From NCBI GenBank assembly GCA_020073205.1, contig JAIQFR010000013.1:1-63703 (forward strand): 63,703 nt of DNA. Reading direction: 5' to 3'. Position 1 is the stretch's first letter. Each line of letters starts with the position of its first letter. The position numbers and the translations under genes are program-made. Under the pieces are notes generated by a model. That model worked only from the letters and a program-made list of their open reading frames with translations. It did no database searches and was not told the origin of the DNA. Below are positions 55,250-63,703 of the stretch, piece after piece. The stretch comes from Terriglobia bacterium (GTDB taxonomy: Bacteria; Acidobacteriota; Polarisedimenticolia; Polarisedimenticolales; JAIQFR01).

Positions 55250-55615
55250 TCAGAACTTCAGCCCGGCCTCGCGCGCCGCTTCGGCGAGCGCCTTCACGCG
55301 ACCGTGGTACAGGAACCCGCCCCGGTCGAACACGGCGGTCTCGATCCCCGCGGTCTTGAGCCGCTCCGCGATCGCGCCCCCGACCGCCTTCGCGGCCCCC
55401 TTCTTGCCGGCGGCGGCCACGGCCTTGATTCCCGGCTCCGCCGTCGACGCCTGGGCCAGCGTGCGCCCGGCGTCGTCGTCGATGGCCTGCACGTAGATGT
55501 GCTTGTCGCTTCGGAAGACCGCGAGTCTCGGCCGCGCGGCGCTCCCCCGGACTCTGCTGCGGATCCGGTAGCGGATCCGTCGCCTTACCCCTCTCCTGTC
55601 GATCGTCGTGTCCAT
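55250..55615 (-). CDS. rplR: ribosomal protein uL18
   Basis: 121 aa, 5S rRNA-binding. [20 protein letters not shown] near 28-47 and [20 protein letters not shown] near 95-114 match the family. Basic N-terminus [14 protein letters not shown]. Confidence 0.95.
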   Translation of the reverse strand: MDTTIDRRGVRRRIRYRIRSRVRGSAARPRLAVFRSDKHIYVQAIDDDAGRTLAQASTAEPGIKAVAAAGKKGAAKAVGGAIAERLKTAGIETAVFDRGGFLYHGRVKALAEAAREAGLKF

Positions 55616-55634
55616 CTCGCCGTGCCCTCGTGCG

Positions 55635-56174
55635 CTACTTCGCGCCGGTCTTCCCGGCCTTCTTGCGGACCACCTCGCCCGCGTAGCGGATCCCCTTGCC
55701 CTTGTACACGTCCGGAGGACGGAGCGCCCGGATCTTCGCCGCCACCTGTCCGACCTTCTGCCGGTCCGCCCCGCTCACGGTGATTTTCGTCTGGCGCTCC
55801 ACCGCGACCTCTATCCCGGCGGGGATCGGGAAGTCGATGGGATGGGTATAGCCCAGGCTGAAGTTGACCGCGCCCCCCGCGACCTGCGCCCGGTAACCGA
55901 CGCCCTGGATCTCGAGGTCCCGGGTGAACCCCTTGGTCACCCCGCCGACCGCGTTGGCCAGGAGCGCTCGGGCCAGTCCGTGGAGCGCCTTCATGCGCTT
56001 GGTGTCGTCCTTGCGCCGCACGAGCAGTCGCTCGCCCTCGGCCTCCGCGGTGATCCCGGCGGGGAGCGGCTGCGTCAGGGTCCCCTTCGGACCCTGCACG
56101 GTGACCGCGTCGGCCCCGACCGTGATCTTGACTCCGGGGGGCAGCGGAATGGGAAGCCTACCGATTCGAGACAT
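55635..56174 (-). CDS. rplF: ribosomal protein uL6
   Basis: 179 aa, two tandem L6 folds. [15 protein letters not shown] start and the C-terminal [20 protein letters not shown] near 152-171 are diagnostic. Confidence 0.96.
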   Translation of the reverse strand: MSRIGRLPIPLPPGVKITVGADAVTVQGPKGTLTQPLPAGITAEAEGERLLVRRKDDTKRMKALHGLARALLANAVGGVTKGFTRDLEIQGVGYRAQVAGGAVNFSLGYTHPIDFPIPAGIEVAVERQTKITVSGADRQKVGQVAAKIRALRPPDVYKGKGIRYAGEVVRKKAGKTGAK

Positions 56175-56202
56175 CGCTTGGGTCTCCGGCCGTCTTAAGG
56201 CC

Positions 56203-56601
56203 CTACCACACGTTGCACAGGATCTCCCCGCCGACGCCCAGGAGCCGGCAGGTCGTCCCCGTGATCACTCCCTTGGGGGTGGAAAGGATGGTGATCCCCA
56301 TGCCCCCGAGCACCTTCGGGATCTCGTCTTTCCCGCAGTACACCCGGCGTCCGGGACGGCTTACCCTCTCGAGGCCGGTGATGACCTTCTCGCCGGCGGA
56401 GCCGTATTTCAGGCCCACCCGGAGGATCCCCTGGCGCTCGTCCTCCACCACCTTGAAATTGTCGATGTACCCCTCGTCCTTGAGGATGTTCGCGATCGCG
56501 ACCTTCATCCTGGACGAAGGCACATCCACGGTCTTGTGCCTCGCCATCTGCCCGTTCCGGATCCGGGTCAGCAGGTCGGCGATGGGGTCCGTCATGCTCA
56601 T
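56203..56601 (-). CDS. rpsH: ribosomal protein uS8
   Basis: 132 aa. DPIADLLTRIRNGQMARH near 5-22 and the C-terminal GVGGEILCNVW fix the identity. The frame is open upstream, but ATG 56601 has GGAGGCGAAG and gives the standard N-terminus. Confidence 0.96.
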   Translation of the reverse strand: MSMTDPIADLLTRIRNGQMARHKTVDVPSSRMKVAIANILKDEGYIDNFKVVEDERQGILRVGLKYGSAGEKVITGLERVSRPGRRVYCGKDEIPKVLGGMGITILSTPKGVITGTTCRLLGVGGEILCNVW

Positions 56602-56638
56602 CTTCTTCGCCTCCAGTCCCCGAGTCTCGCGGGTCCCG

Positions 56639-56824
56639 TCACCAACTCGACTTGGTGACGCCGGGCAGCGCACCTTCCAAAGCCAGGCTCCGGAAGCAGA
56701 TCCGGCAAAGCTGGAACTTCCTGAGGTAGCCTCGCGATCGACCGCATCGGCGGCAACGGTTGTGCTGCCGCACGGAGAACTTCGGCTGCCTCCGAGTCTT
56801 GGCCATCCATGCCTGTGTCGCCAC
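56639..56824 (-). CDS. rpsN: ribosomal protein uS14, zinc type
   Basis: 61 aa, short type-Z form with a zinc site (CRRCG near 24-28, CRIC near 40-43). The N-terminus may begin at either of two in-frame Mets (residue 1 or 7). Confidence 0.95.
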   Translation of the reverse strand: MATQAWMAKTRRQPKFSVRQHNRCRRCGRSRGYLRKFQLCRICFRSLALEGALPGVTKSSW

Positions 56825-56841
56825 GTCGTCGTCCTCCGACC

Positions 56842-57384
56842 CTAATTCTTTCGGAACGGCATCCCGAGGTGCGAAAGAAGCGCCCGGGCCTCCTCGTCGG
56901 TCCTCGCCGTCGTCACCACGCAGACGTTCATCCCCTTGACCTTCTGGACCTTCGCGTAGTTGACCTCGGGGAAGATGAGCTGGTCCCGGATGCCGAGGGT
57001 GTAGTTGCCACGCCCGTCGAACGCGCGAGGAGAGACTCCCCTGAAGTCTCGGACCCGAGGGAGCGCCAGGTTCACCAGCCGGTCCAGGAACTCGTACATC
57101 CTCTTCCCGCGCATCGTCACGCGGCAGCCGATCGCCATGCCGGCCCGGAGCTTGAAGTTCGCGATCGACTTCCGCGCCCGGGTGATCGACGGCTTCTGCC
57201 CGGTGATCGTCGCGAGCTCGTCCGCCGCCTGGTCCAGCAGCTTCGCGTCCGCGATCGCCTCGCCCACGCCCATGTTCACCACGATCTTCTTGACGCGGGG
57301 GACCGCCATGACGCTCCGGTAGCCGAACTCCTTGGTGAGCGCCGGCACCACCTCGGCCCTGTACCTCTCCGCCAACCTCGCCAT
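56842..57384 (-). CDS. rplE: ribosomal protein uL5
   Basis: 180 aa, binds 5S rRNA and contacts P-site t[21 protein letters not shown] near 25-42 and [16 protein letters not shown] near 129-144. ATG 57384 with GGAGGAAGAG is preferred over the upstream-open frame. Confidence 0.96.
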   Translation of the reverse strand: MARLAERYRAEVVPALTKEFGYRSVMAVPRVKKIVVNMGVGEAIADAKLLDQAADELATITGQKPSITRARKSIANFKLRAGMAIGCRVTMRGKRMYEFLDRLVNLALPRVRDFRGVSPRAFDGRGNYTLGIRDQLIFPEVNYAKVQKVKGMNVCVVTTARTDEEARALLSHLGMPFRKN

Positions 57385-57437
57385 CTCTTCCTCCGCGTTA
57401 CCGCCGCGCGCCGGCGGCGGGACCCGCGTCGCGATCC

Positions 57438-57764
57438 TCACTTCTCCAGCACGGCCCCGCTGCGCCGCGAGACCCGCACCCGCTGCCCGTCTCCTTGAAT
57501 CTTCGTCCCGACGCGGGTCGGCCGGTCCGTCTCCGGGTCGATCGGCGCGACGTTGGACGCGTGGACCGGAACTTCGCGGTCCACGATCCCGCCCTTGATG
57601 TTCCTCTGCGGGTTCGGTCGCGTGTGCCGCTTGACGACGTTGACCCCCTCCACCATGATCAGGCCCTTCTCCGCCATCACCCGGAGCACCCGACCGCGCT
57701 TCCCGCGGTCCTTCCCCGAGATCACCGCCACGATGTCGTTCTTCCTCACGCGCGCCTTGGCCAT
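57438..57764 (-). CDS. rplX: ribosomal protein uL24
   Basis: 108 aa. KOW motif [20 protein letters not shown] near 8-27, then [15 protein letters not shown]. An assembly initiator of the large subunit. Confidence 0.95.
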   Translation of the reverse strand: MAKARVRKNDIVAVISGKDRGKRGRVLRVMAEKGLIMVEGVNVVKRHTRPNPQRNIKGGIVDREVPVHASNVAPIDPETDRPTRVGTKIQGDGQRVRVSRRSGAVLEK

Positions 57765-57789
57765 CCTGCTCTCCCGCGCTCCCCGCCGC

Positions 57790-58158
57790 TCAGAGGACCT
57801 CGGGGGCGAGCGAGACGATCTTCATGAACTTCCGGTCCCGGAGCTCCCGGGCCACGGGTCCGAACACGCGGGTGCCGATCGGCTCCTTCGCGTCGTTGAT
57901 CAGAACCGCCGCGTTCTGGTCGAAGCGGATGTACGAGCCGTCCTTTCGACGGTACACGTTGACGGTTCGAACCACCACGGCCTTGACCACCTGCCCCTTC
58001 TTCACGTTCCCGTCCGGGGCGGCCTCCTTGACGTTCGCGGTGATGATGTCGCCGATCTCGGCCGTCTTCCCCTCCGATCCCCCCCGAAGGTGGATACAGG
58101 AGATCTTCTTCGCGCCCGAGTTGTCGGCGACCTCGAGGATCGTCCTCATCTGGATCAT
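57790..58158 (-). CDS. rplN: ribosomal protein uL14
   Basis: 122 aa, exact usual length. [20 protein letters not shown] start and ENAAVLIND-like core ([20 protein letters not shown] near 78-97). Confidence 0.96.
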   Translation of the reverse strand: MIQMRTILEVADNSGAKKISCIHLRGGSEGKTAEIGDIITANVKEAAPDGNVKKGQVVKAVVVRTVNVYRRKDGSYIRFDQNAAVLINDAKEPIGTRVFGPVARELRDRKFMKIVSLAPEVL

Positions 58159-58182
58159 GGTCGTCGCCTCCGCCGGAAACGG

Positions 58183-58485
58183 CTATTCGGCCTCTCGGGT
58201 CCCGACCTCGGCAGCCGACACGGAACGCTTCAGGATCCGGTGGACCCTGTAATGCTTCCGCGCGGACAGCGGCCGGGTCTCCAGAATCTCCACCGTGTCG
58301 CCGACCTTGCACTGGTCCTTCTCGTCGTGAGCCATGAACTTCGCCGACCGGCGGACGTAGCGCGAGTACCGCGAGTGGCGCACGATCCGGTCGACCCGGA
58401 CCACCACCGACTTGTCCATGCCGTCGGAGACCACCACCCCGATCTTGGCGGCCGGCCTGCCTCGTGTCTTCTCCGCCATACCCAT
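58183..58485 (-). CDS. rpsQ: ribosomal protein uS17
   Basis: 100 aa OB-fold, slightly long. [20 protein letters not shown] near 16-35 and the [20 protein letters not shown] segment are diagnostic; a short acidic C-terminal extension follows. Confidence 0.95.
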   Translation of the reverse strand: MGMAEKTRGRPAAKIGVVVSDGMDKSVVVRVDRIVRHSRYSRYVRRSAKFMAHDEKDQCKVGDTVEILETRPLSARKHYRVHRILKRSVSAAEVGTREAE

Positions 58486-58489
58486 CTCC

Positions 58490-58708
58490 TCAGCGCCCCT
58501 GCCCGTCGGCAGCGGCCAGCTCCTGCGCCCGCCGGACCGTCAGCACCCTCGCGAGATCCTTCCTGAGCCCCCGCAGCTTGTTGGGGTCCTGGACCTGACC
58601 GGTGGACCGCTGGAGTTGGAGCTTCCAGATCGCCTCGCGGATCTCCCGCTCCTCCTTCTCCAGCTCCTCCGGGCTCATGTTCCTGAGCTTCGACGCCTCG
58701 AGCGCCAT
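58490..58708 (-). CDS. rpmC: ribosomal protein uL29
   Basis: 72 aa, two helices: [20 protein letters not shown] near 6-25 and [20 protein letters not shown] near 32-51. Sits near the exit tunnel. Confidence 0.95.
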   Translation of the reverse strand: MALEASKLRNMSPEELEKEEREIREAIWKLQLQRSTGQVQDPNKLRGLRKDLARVLTVRRAQELAAADGQGR

Positions 58709-58727
58709 GGTCGCCGCTCCCTTCTCG

Positions 58728-59138
58728 TCAGAGCTGCCGCACGACGAATCTCGTCCTGATCGGCAGCTTGTGGCCGGCGAGCTGCATCGCCTCGCGAGCC
58801 ACCTTCTCCTCGAGCCCTTCCATCTCGAACAACACCCGGCCCGGCTTCACGACCGCGACCCACGCCTCGGGCGCGCCCTTCCCCTTTCCCATGCGAGTCT
58901 CGGCAGGCTTCTTGGTGATCGGCTTGTCGGGAAACACGCGGATCCACACCTTGCCGCTGCGCTTCACGAAACGGGTCATCGCGATGCGGCTCGCCTCGAT
59001 CTGGCGCGCCGTGATCCAGCCCGCCTCGAGCGCCTTGAGCCCGAAGTCCCCGAAGCTCACCGTGGAGCCCGAATAGGCCTTTCCGCTCCGGCGACCCCGC
59101 TGCTGCTTCCTGAACTTCACCTTGCTGGGCATCAACAT
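58728..59138 (-). CDS. rplP: ribosomal protein uL16
   Basis: 136 aa. [19 protein letters not shown] start, [20 protein letters not shown] near 40-59 and [18 protein letters not shown] near 83-100. Lies near the A-site tRNA elbow. Confidence 0.96.
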   Translation of the reverse strand: MLMPSKVKFRKQQRGRRSGKAYSGSTVSFGDFGLKALEAGWITARQIEASRIAMTRFVKRSGKVWIRVFPDKPITKKPAETRMGKGKGAPEAWVAVVKPGRVLFEMEGLEEKVAREAMQLAGHKLPIRTRFVVRQL

Positions 59139-59171
59139 GGCATCGTCCCTTCCTGCGACGTCCGGGTCGGG

Positions 59172-59825
59172 CTACCGTCGGGCGTCTTCGGGAACGCGGA
59201 TCTCGCGGGACTCGCCCCGGTAGATCCAGACTTTGATCCCGATCGCGCCGTAGGTCGTCCTCGCCTCCGCGAACCCGAAGTCCACCTCCGCGCGCAGCGT
59301 GTGGAGCGGGAGCCGCCCCTCGAGGTACCACTCGGCCCGTGCGATCTCGGCCCCCGCGAGCCGGCCGCCGACCCTCACCTTGATCCCCTTCGCGCCGAAC
59401 CGGATTGCGGACTCCACCGCCTTCCGCATGGCCCGCCGGAACGCGACGCGCTTCTCCAGCTGCATGGCGATCGCCTCTCCCACGAGCTGCGCGTCGATCT
59501 CCGGCTTGTCGATCTCCAGGATGTTGATGAACACGTCCCTCTGCGTCCGCTTGCGGATCTCCTCCTTGAGCCGATCGACCTCGGCCCCCTTGCGGCCGAT
59601 GATGATCCCCGGGCGCGAGGTGAGGATGTTCACCTTCAGCTTGTTGGCGGCCCGCTCGATCTCGATGGCGGACACGCCCGCGTGACCCAGCCGCTTCTTC
59701 AGGTCCGCCCTGAGGACGAGGTCCTCGTGGAGCAGCTCCGCGTACTTCTTCTCCGCGTACCAGCGGGAGCGCCAGGTCTTGTTGAATCCGATCCGGAAAC
59801 CGTACGGGTGGACCTTCTGACCCAC
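59172..59825 (-). CDS. rpsC: ribosomal protein uS3
   Basis: 217 aa. [20 protein letters not shown] start, KH-domain motif [20 protein letters not shown] near 54-73, and C-terminal [16 protein letters not shown]. mRNA-entry helicase region of the 30S head. Confidence 0.97.
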   Translation of the reverse strand: MGQKVHPYGFRIGFNKTWRSRWYAEKKYAELLHEDLVLRADLKKRLGHAGVSAIEIERAANKLKVNILTSRPGIIIGRKGAEVDRLKEEIRKRTQRDVFINILEIDKPEIDAQLVGEAIAMQLEKRVAFRRAMRKAVESAIRFGAKGIKVRVGGRLAGAEIARAEWYLEGRLPLHTLRAEVDFGFAEARTTYGAIGIKVWIYRGESREIRVPEDARR

Positions 59826-59829
59826 GATC

Positions 59830-60204
59830 CTACCTCCGCCCCGCGGCCTGCGGTCCGCGACCCGGCTCCTCGGCGGAGGCCAGGTCGATCGTCACGTGAC
59901 ACGTCTTCTTCAGGATCCGGTAGATCCGCCCCATGCTCCTCGCGCGCATCCTCTTCGCCGGCGGCCCCTCGTCGACCACCGCCTTCGCGATCACCAGGCG
60001 GTCCACGTCGACCTTGGGGTCCTTCTGCTGCGCGTTGGCCAGCGCGGACCGGACGACCTTCTCGAGGTCCCTCGCGACCAGCTTCGGGGAGTAGTGGAGG
60101 ACCGCCAGCGCGTCTCCGACGTTCTTCCCGCGCACCTGGTCCACCACGAGCCGGGTCTTCTGCGCCGAGACGCCCAGATACTTCAGCTTTGCACTTGCGA
60201 TCAC
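59830..60204 (-). CDS. rplV: ribosomal protein uL22
   Basis: 124 aa. [20 protein letters not shown] near 12-31 and [18 protein letters not shown] near 88-105 with the tunnel-lining loop. Short extra C-terminal tail. Confidence 0.95.
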   Translation of the reverse strand: MIASAKLKYLGVSAQKTRLVVDQVRGKNVGDALAVLHYSPKLVARDLEKVVRSALANAQQKDPKVDVDRLVIAKAVVDEGPPAKRMRARSMGRIYRILKKTCHVTIDLASAEEPGRGPQAAGRR

Positions 60205-60220
60205 CGTCTTCCTCCCGACG

Positions 60221-60514
60221 TCACTTCGCGGCCGCGACCGTTGCGGTCTTGTCGCCCTTGGTCCCGTGCCCCTTGAACGTCCGGGTCGGCGCGAACTCCC
60301 CCAGCTTGTGGCCGACCATGTTCTCCGTGACGTACACCGGGATGAACTTCTTCCCGTTGTGGACCATCATCGTGTGGCCCACCATGTCGGGGATCACGGT
60401 GGAGCGCCGGGACCACGTCTTGATGGCCTTCCTCTCGTTGCGCTTGTTCAGCTCGTCCACCTTCCGCTTCAAGGGGACGTCCACGAACGGGCCCTTCGCA
60501 ATCGATCGTGCCAT
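60221..60514 (-). CDS. rpsS: ribosomal protein uS19
   Basis: 97 aa. [12 protein letters not shown] start, [20 protein letters not shown] near 31-50, and [15 protein letters not shown]. Small-subunit head. Confidence 0.96.
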   Translation of the reverse strand: MARSIAKGPFVDVPLKRKVDELNKRNERKAIKTWSRRSTVIPDMVGHTMMVHNGKKFIPVYVTENMVGHKLGEFAPTRTFKGHGTKGDKTATVAAAK

Positions 60515-60529
60515 GTCTCGGCCCTCGCC

Positions 60530-61348
60530 CTACTTGCGGCGCCGGACGATGAAGGCGTCCGTGCGCGGGTTGTTCCGGGTCTTCTTCCCCTTCGTGGGCA
60601 CCCCCCACGGGGTCACCGACGGCCGGCCTCCCGACGTCTTCCCCTCGCCGCCGCCGTGGGGGTGGTCCACCGGGTTCATCGCGACTCCGCGGACCGTCGG
60701 CCGCCATCCGCGCCAACGGTTCCGTCCGGCCTTGCCGACGCTCTCGTTCTCGCGCTCGAGGTTCCCCACCTGTCCGACCGTCGCGTAGCACTCGACCCGG
60801 ATCTTGCGGGTCTCGCCGGACGGTAGCCGGACCAGGGCGTGCGCCCCCTCGCGGGCCATGAGCTGGGCCCCCGCTCCGGCGGCGCGCACCAGCTGACCTC
60901 CCCGGCTCGGGCGCAGCTCCACGTTGTGGATCGTCGTGCCCAGCGGGATCGCGCTCAGCGGCAGCGCGTTGCCTGGGACGATGTCCGCCTCGGGGGAAGC
61001 GACGATGCTGGCGCCCGCCGTCAGACCCTCGGGAGCGAGGATGTACCGCCGCTCGCCGTCGGCGTAGCACAGGAGCGCGATGTTCGCGGACCGGTTCGGA
61101 TCGTACTCGATCGTCTCGACGCGCGCCGGGATCCCGATCTTGTCGCGGCGGAAGTCGACGATGCGGTAGCGCCGCTTGTGCCCGCCTCCCCGGTGCCGCA
61201 CCGCGATCAGCCCGCGATTGTCCCGGCCCCCCGTGCGGGGCTTCTTGTCGAGGAGGGGCTTGTGCGGATCGTTGGTCGTCGTCTCGCGGACCACGATCGT
61301 GGCGAAGCGCCTCCCGGCGCTCGTGGGCTTGTAGTTCTTGATCGCCAT
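60530..61348 (-). CDS. rplB: ribosomal protein uL2
   Basis: 272 aa. [13 protein letters not shown] start, [17 protein letters not shown] near 53-69, and [20 protein letters not shown] near 213-232, which contains the peptidyl-transferase-centre histidine. Confidence 0.97.
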   Translation of the reverse strand: MAIKNYKPTSAGRRFATIVVRETTTNDPHKPLLDKKPRTGGRDNRGLIAVRHRGGGHKRRYRIVDFRRDKIGIPARVETIEYDPNRSANIALLCYADGERRYILAPEGLTAGASIVASPEADIVPGNALPLSAIPLGTTIHNVELRPSRGGQLVRAAGAGAQLMAREGAHALVRLPSGETRKIRVECYATVGQVGNLERENESVGKAGRNRWRGWRPTVRGVAMNPVDHPHGGGEGKTSGGRPSVTPWGVPTKGKKTRNNPRTDAFIVRRRK

Positions 61349-61369
61349 ATGGACTCCCCGGCTCCCCGC

Positions 61370-61663
61370 CTACGTGGCCTCGAAGAACTCGATGTCCTTC
61401 TCGCCCGGCGCGAGCCGGACCCAGGCCTTCTTCCAGTCCGGCCCCCGGCTCGTGAGCCGCCCCATCCGCCGGACCTTCCCCTTCACCCTCGCCGTTCGCA
61501 CCTCGACGACCCTCACGCCGAAGAGCGACTCGACGGCCCGGGCGATCTCGATCTTGTTCGCCCGGACGTCCGCCTTGAAGCAGTAGACCCCGTTGGCGTC
61601 CCGGAGCAGCGTGGACTTCTCCGTGATCAGGGGCTGCTTGATCTTCTGATGCGCCGTCTTCAT
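61370..61663 (-). CDS. rplW: ribosomal protein uL23
   Basis: 97 aa. QPLITEKSTLLRDANGVYCF near 10-29 and KGKVRRMGRLTSRGPDWKKA near 61-80. Docking site for trigger factor and SRP. ATG overlaps the rplD stop (ATGA). Confidence 0.96.
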   Translation of the reverse strand: MKTAHQKIKQPLITEKSTLLRDANGVYCFKADVRANKIEIARAVESLFGVRVVEVRTARVKGKVRRMGRLTSRGPDWKKAWVRLAPGEKDIEFFEAT

Positions 61664-62289
61664 CGCGCCAGCACCTCGGCGAGCCGCTTCAGAGCGGGCT
61701 CGGACACGATGACCATGTCGTGGTCCAGGAGATCCACGACGCTCATTCCCAGGGCCCGGACCACCGTGAGGCGCGGGTTGTTCCGGGCGGCCAGGTCCAC
61801 GTTCCTCTCGGCATCCGCCGGGACCAGGAGCGCCTTCCCCGTCACGCCGAGGCCCGAGGCGACCGCGGTCTCGAGCTCCGCGGTGCGATGCGAGGGGATT
61901 GCGAAATCCTGGACGCAGACGAGGCGCCCGTCGCGCAGCTTCTGGGCCAGGAGCGACCGGAGCGCATTTCGGCGCATCCGCTTCGGGAAGTCCCACGCGT
62001 AGTCCCGCGGGACGGGGCCGTGGACGGTTCCGCCGTGCCGCCAGAGGGGAGAGCGGTTGTCGCCCATGCGGGCCCGGCCGGTGTGCTTCTGATGCCAGAG
62101 CTTCTTCGTACCGCCCGAGACCTCGGTCCGGTTCTTGACCTTGTGGGTCCCCGCGCGCCCGGCGGCGCGGTAGGAGCAGAGCGCTTCGTAGATGAGATGC
62201 TCCTTCAGCGGGTACGCGAAGATCGCGTCGGGGAGCTCGAGCGTTCCCACCGGCTCGTTCTTCCAGTTGCGGACGGTGATCTGAGCCAT
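61660..62289 (-). CDS. rplD: ribosomal protein uL4
   Basis: 209 aa. The tunnel loop [20 protein letters not shown] near 60-79 is intact. ATG 62289 ([15 protein letters not shown]) is preferred to the longer open frame. In many bacteria L4 represses the S10 operon. Confidence 0.96.
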   Translation of the reverse strand: MAQITVRNWKNEPVGTLELPDAIFAYPLKEHLIYEALCSYRAAGRAGTHKVKNRTEVSGGTKKLWHQKHTGRARMGDNRSPLWRHGGTVHGPVPRDYAWDFPKRMRRNALRSLLAQKLRDGRLVCVQDFAIPSHRTAELETAVASGLGVTGKALLVPADAERNVDLAARNNPRLTVVRALGMSVVDLLDHDMVIVSEPALKRLAEVLAR

Positions 62290-62302
62290 GGCCGCCTCCG
62301 CC

Positions 62303-62953
62303 CTACGCCCGCGCCGCCGGGGCGGCGCCCTTCGACTTCCGAATGAGGACCTTCGCGCCAACGGGGCCGGGCACCGCCCCTCTCACGAGAAGCAGGTTCC
62401 GCTCGACGTCGACGCGAACCACCCTGAGGTTCTTCACCGTGACCCGGACGTCTCCCATGTGGCCCGCCGCCCGCATCCCCGGGAACACCCGGGACGGGAA
62501 TGCCGACGCGCCGATGGATCCCGGCGCGCGATGGAACATCGATCCGTGGCTCGACGCGCCACCGCTGAAGTTGTGCCGCCGCATGACGCCCTGGAATCCC
62601 TTCCCCTTCGAGGTGCCGATCACGTCCACCTTCGATACACCCTGGAACAGATCCACGAGCACCCGCTCGCCCGCCTTGAGGTCGGCGCCGGGCTCGAGGC
62701 GGAACTCGCGGAGGAGGCGGGTCGGGGGAACGCCGGCCTTCTCGTGATGGCCGCGCGACGGCTTGTTCGCGCGCTTCGCGGACCTGGGGTCCACGAGCCC
62801 GAGCTGGACGGCCTCGTAACCGTCCTTGGCCGCCGTCCTGCGCTGGACCACGACGCAGGGGCCGGCCTCGAGCACCGTCACCCCCACCAGCGTGCCGTCC
62901 TCGAGGAAGACCTGGGTCATCCCGACTTTCCTTCCGATCATCCCTTCGACCAT
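62303..62953 (-). CDS. rplC: ribosomal protein uL3
   Basis: 216 aa. [20 protein letters not shown] near 5-24, [20 protein letters not shown] near 114-133 with the central extension toward the peptidyl-transferase centre. Confidence 0.96.
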   Translation of the reverse strand: MVEGMIGRKVGMTQVFLEDGTLVGVTVLEAGPCVVVQRRTAAKDGYEAVQLGLVDPRSAKRANKPSRGHHEKAGVPPTRLLREFRLEPGADLKAGERVLVDLFQGVSKVDVIGTSKGKGFQGVMRRHNFSGGASSHGSMFHRAPGSIGASAFPSRVFPGMRAAGHMGDVRVTVKNLRVVRVDVERNLLLVRGAVPGPVGAKVLIRKSKGAAPAARA

Positions 62954-63024
62954 CTTCGACCTCGTGGAACGCGGGCGCCCTGGCCCGTTGGTTCCAGCCG
63001 CCGCCCCGCCGGACGGCGCGCGGG

Positions 63025-63351
63025 CTACGATTGCGACGGACCGAACGCCTTGATCTCCACGTCGACCCCCGCCGGAAGATCCAGCTTCATCAGCGCCTCC
63101 ACGGTCTCGGGGGTCGGCTGCAGGATGTCCAGGAGCCGCTTGTGCGTCCGGATCTCGAACTGCTCACGAGACTTCTTGTCCACGTGGGGCGACCTCAAAA
63201 CCGTCCACCGGTTGCGGACCGTCGGGAGCGGGATCGGCCCCGCGACCCGCGCCCCCGTCCGCTTCGCCGTATCCACGATCTCGCTGGTGGACTGGTCGAG
63301 GATCCGGTGGTCGTAGGCCTTCAGCCGGATGCGAATCTTCTCGTTCACCAT
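63025..63351 (-). CDS. rpsJ: ribosomal protein uS10
   Basis: 108 aa. [20 protein letters not shown] near 6-25 and [20 protein letters not shown] near 39-58. First gene of the S10 part; also the NusG/NusB partner. Confidence 0.97.
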   Translation of the reverse strand: MVNEKIRIRLKAYDHRILDQSTSEIVDTAKRTGARVAGPIPLPTVRNRWTVLRSPHVDKKSREQFEIRTHKRLLDILQPTPETVEALMKLDLPAGVDVEIKAFGPSQS

Positions 63352-63362
63352 CTTCGTCCCAC

Positions 63363-63383
63363 CCCCCGGCCGCGGGCCGGGGG
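63363..63383. repeat. hairpin between tuf and rpsJ
   Basis: CCCCCGGCC, three-base loop, GGCCGGGGG: nine perfect G-C pairs in the 108-nt gap. No T-run follows on the minus strand, so it is more likely an mRNA processing or attenuation structure than a terminator. Confidence 0.45.
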
Positions 63384-63459
63384 TTTGAGCCTCGGGGCTG
63401 CCCGCGTTCCCGGTCCGCGATCGGCCGGGCGGCCGGGCAGGCTCCCCTCGGCATGCCGA

Positions 63460-63703
63460 CTACTGGATGATCTCCGTGACCGTGCCGGCGCCCACCGTCC
63501 GGCCACCCTCCCGGATCGCGAACCTGAGCCCCTTGTCCATCGCGATCGGCGTGATCAGCTCGATCTCCATCCGCACGTTGTCCCCGGGCATCACCATCTC
63601 GACGCCCTCCGGCAGCTTCGCCACCCCCGTCACGTCCGTCGTCCTGAAGTAGAACTGCGGACGGTACCCCGTGAAGAACGGCGTGTGGCGACCCCCTTCC
63701 TCC
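63460..63703 (-). CDS. tuf: elongation factor Tu, C-terminal part (cut by window end)
   Basis: The last 80 or so residues of EF-Tu domain 3: [40 protein letters not shown], and [20 protein letters not shown] before the stop. The rest lies beyond the right edge. Its place before rpsJ is the usual str-S10 junction. Confidence 0.96.
   Translation of the reverse strand, partial: EEGGRHTPFFTGYRPQFYFRTTDVTGVAKLPEGVEMVMPGDNVRMEIELITPIAMDKGLRFAIREGGRTVGAGTVTEIIQ

Overview
The window is G+C-rich bacterial chromosome carrying one integrated mobile element. Lipid A, Kdo and heptose genes, LolA, a TonB-dependent receptor and MltD show a Gram-negative outer membrane. Gene content and style (serial HEAT and TPR proteins, BlaI/M56 pair beside a TonB receptor, zinc-type S14 and L36, one continuous tuf-S10-spc-alpha block) fit an uncultivated deep lineage such as Acidobacteriota. 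That placement is inference; no 16S gene is present.

Left chromosomal part (1-16140): polyprenyl diphosphate synthase and lolA, a TPR protein, a Tic20/DUF4870-like protein, mutS, a STAS/anti-sigma-kinase pair, a TonB receptor downstream of a BlaI/M56 pair, a YifB/ComM ATPase, MltD and recA. Good sigma-70-type promoters are visible for mltD and recA.

Mobile element (16172-31115): it sits in the 3' end of tRNA-Phe(GAA) and is bounded by a perfect 46-bp direct repeat, 14.9 kb apart. It carries an integrase; a second tyrosine recombinase lacking the N-terminal domain and bearing a cysteine-rich tail; a sigma-70-family factor; a complete large terminase (ATPase and nuclease) at the end of a chain of 4-nt-overlapping small genes; a primase-polymerase/RepA-like ATPase; an XRE repressor with a near-leaderless promoter and operator; and an accessory segment by attR. 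Directly 3' of the primase gene lies a cluster of 8 exact GACARTC heptamers plus 3 degenerate ones, the place where phage satellites such as SaPIs carry their replication origin. No portal, capsid, protease or tail gene is recognisable. My reading is a phage satellite of an apparently undescribed type; this is the most interesting part of the window.

Middle chromosomal part (31116-44046): a 53-aa membrane protein, a class IV aminotransferase and LexA form one operon. This LexA keeps the cleavage site and catalytic serine but has no lysine where the Ser-Lys dyad needs one. Then come a HEAT-repeat protein, an HD-GYP receptor, a cysteine desulfurase, and a tightly overlapped envelope operon (kdtA, lpxK, lpxL-like, gmhB, hldE kinase, hldE adenylyltransferase, one unknown secreted protein).

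Right part (44078-63703): carB, then, behind a clear intrinsic terminator, the whole ribosomal superoperon on the minus strand from tuf (cut by the window end) to rplQ, including secY, adk, map, infA, rpmJ and rpoA.
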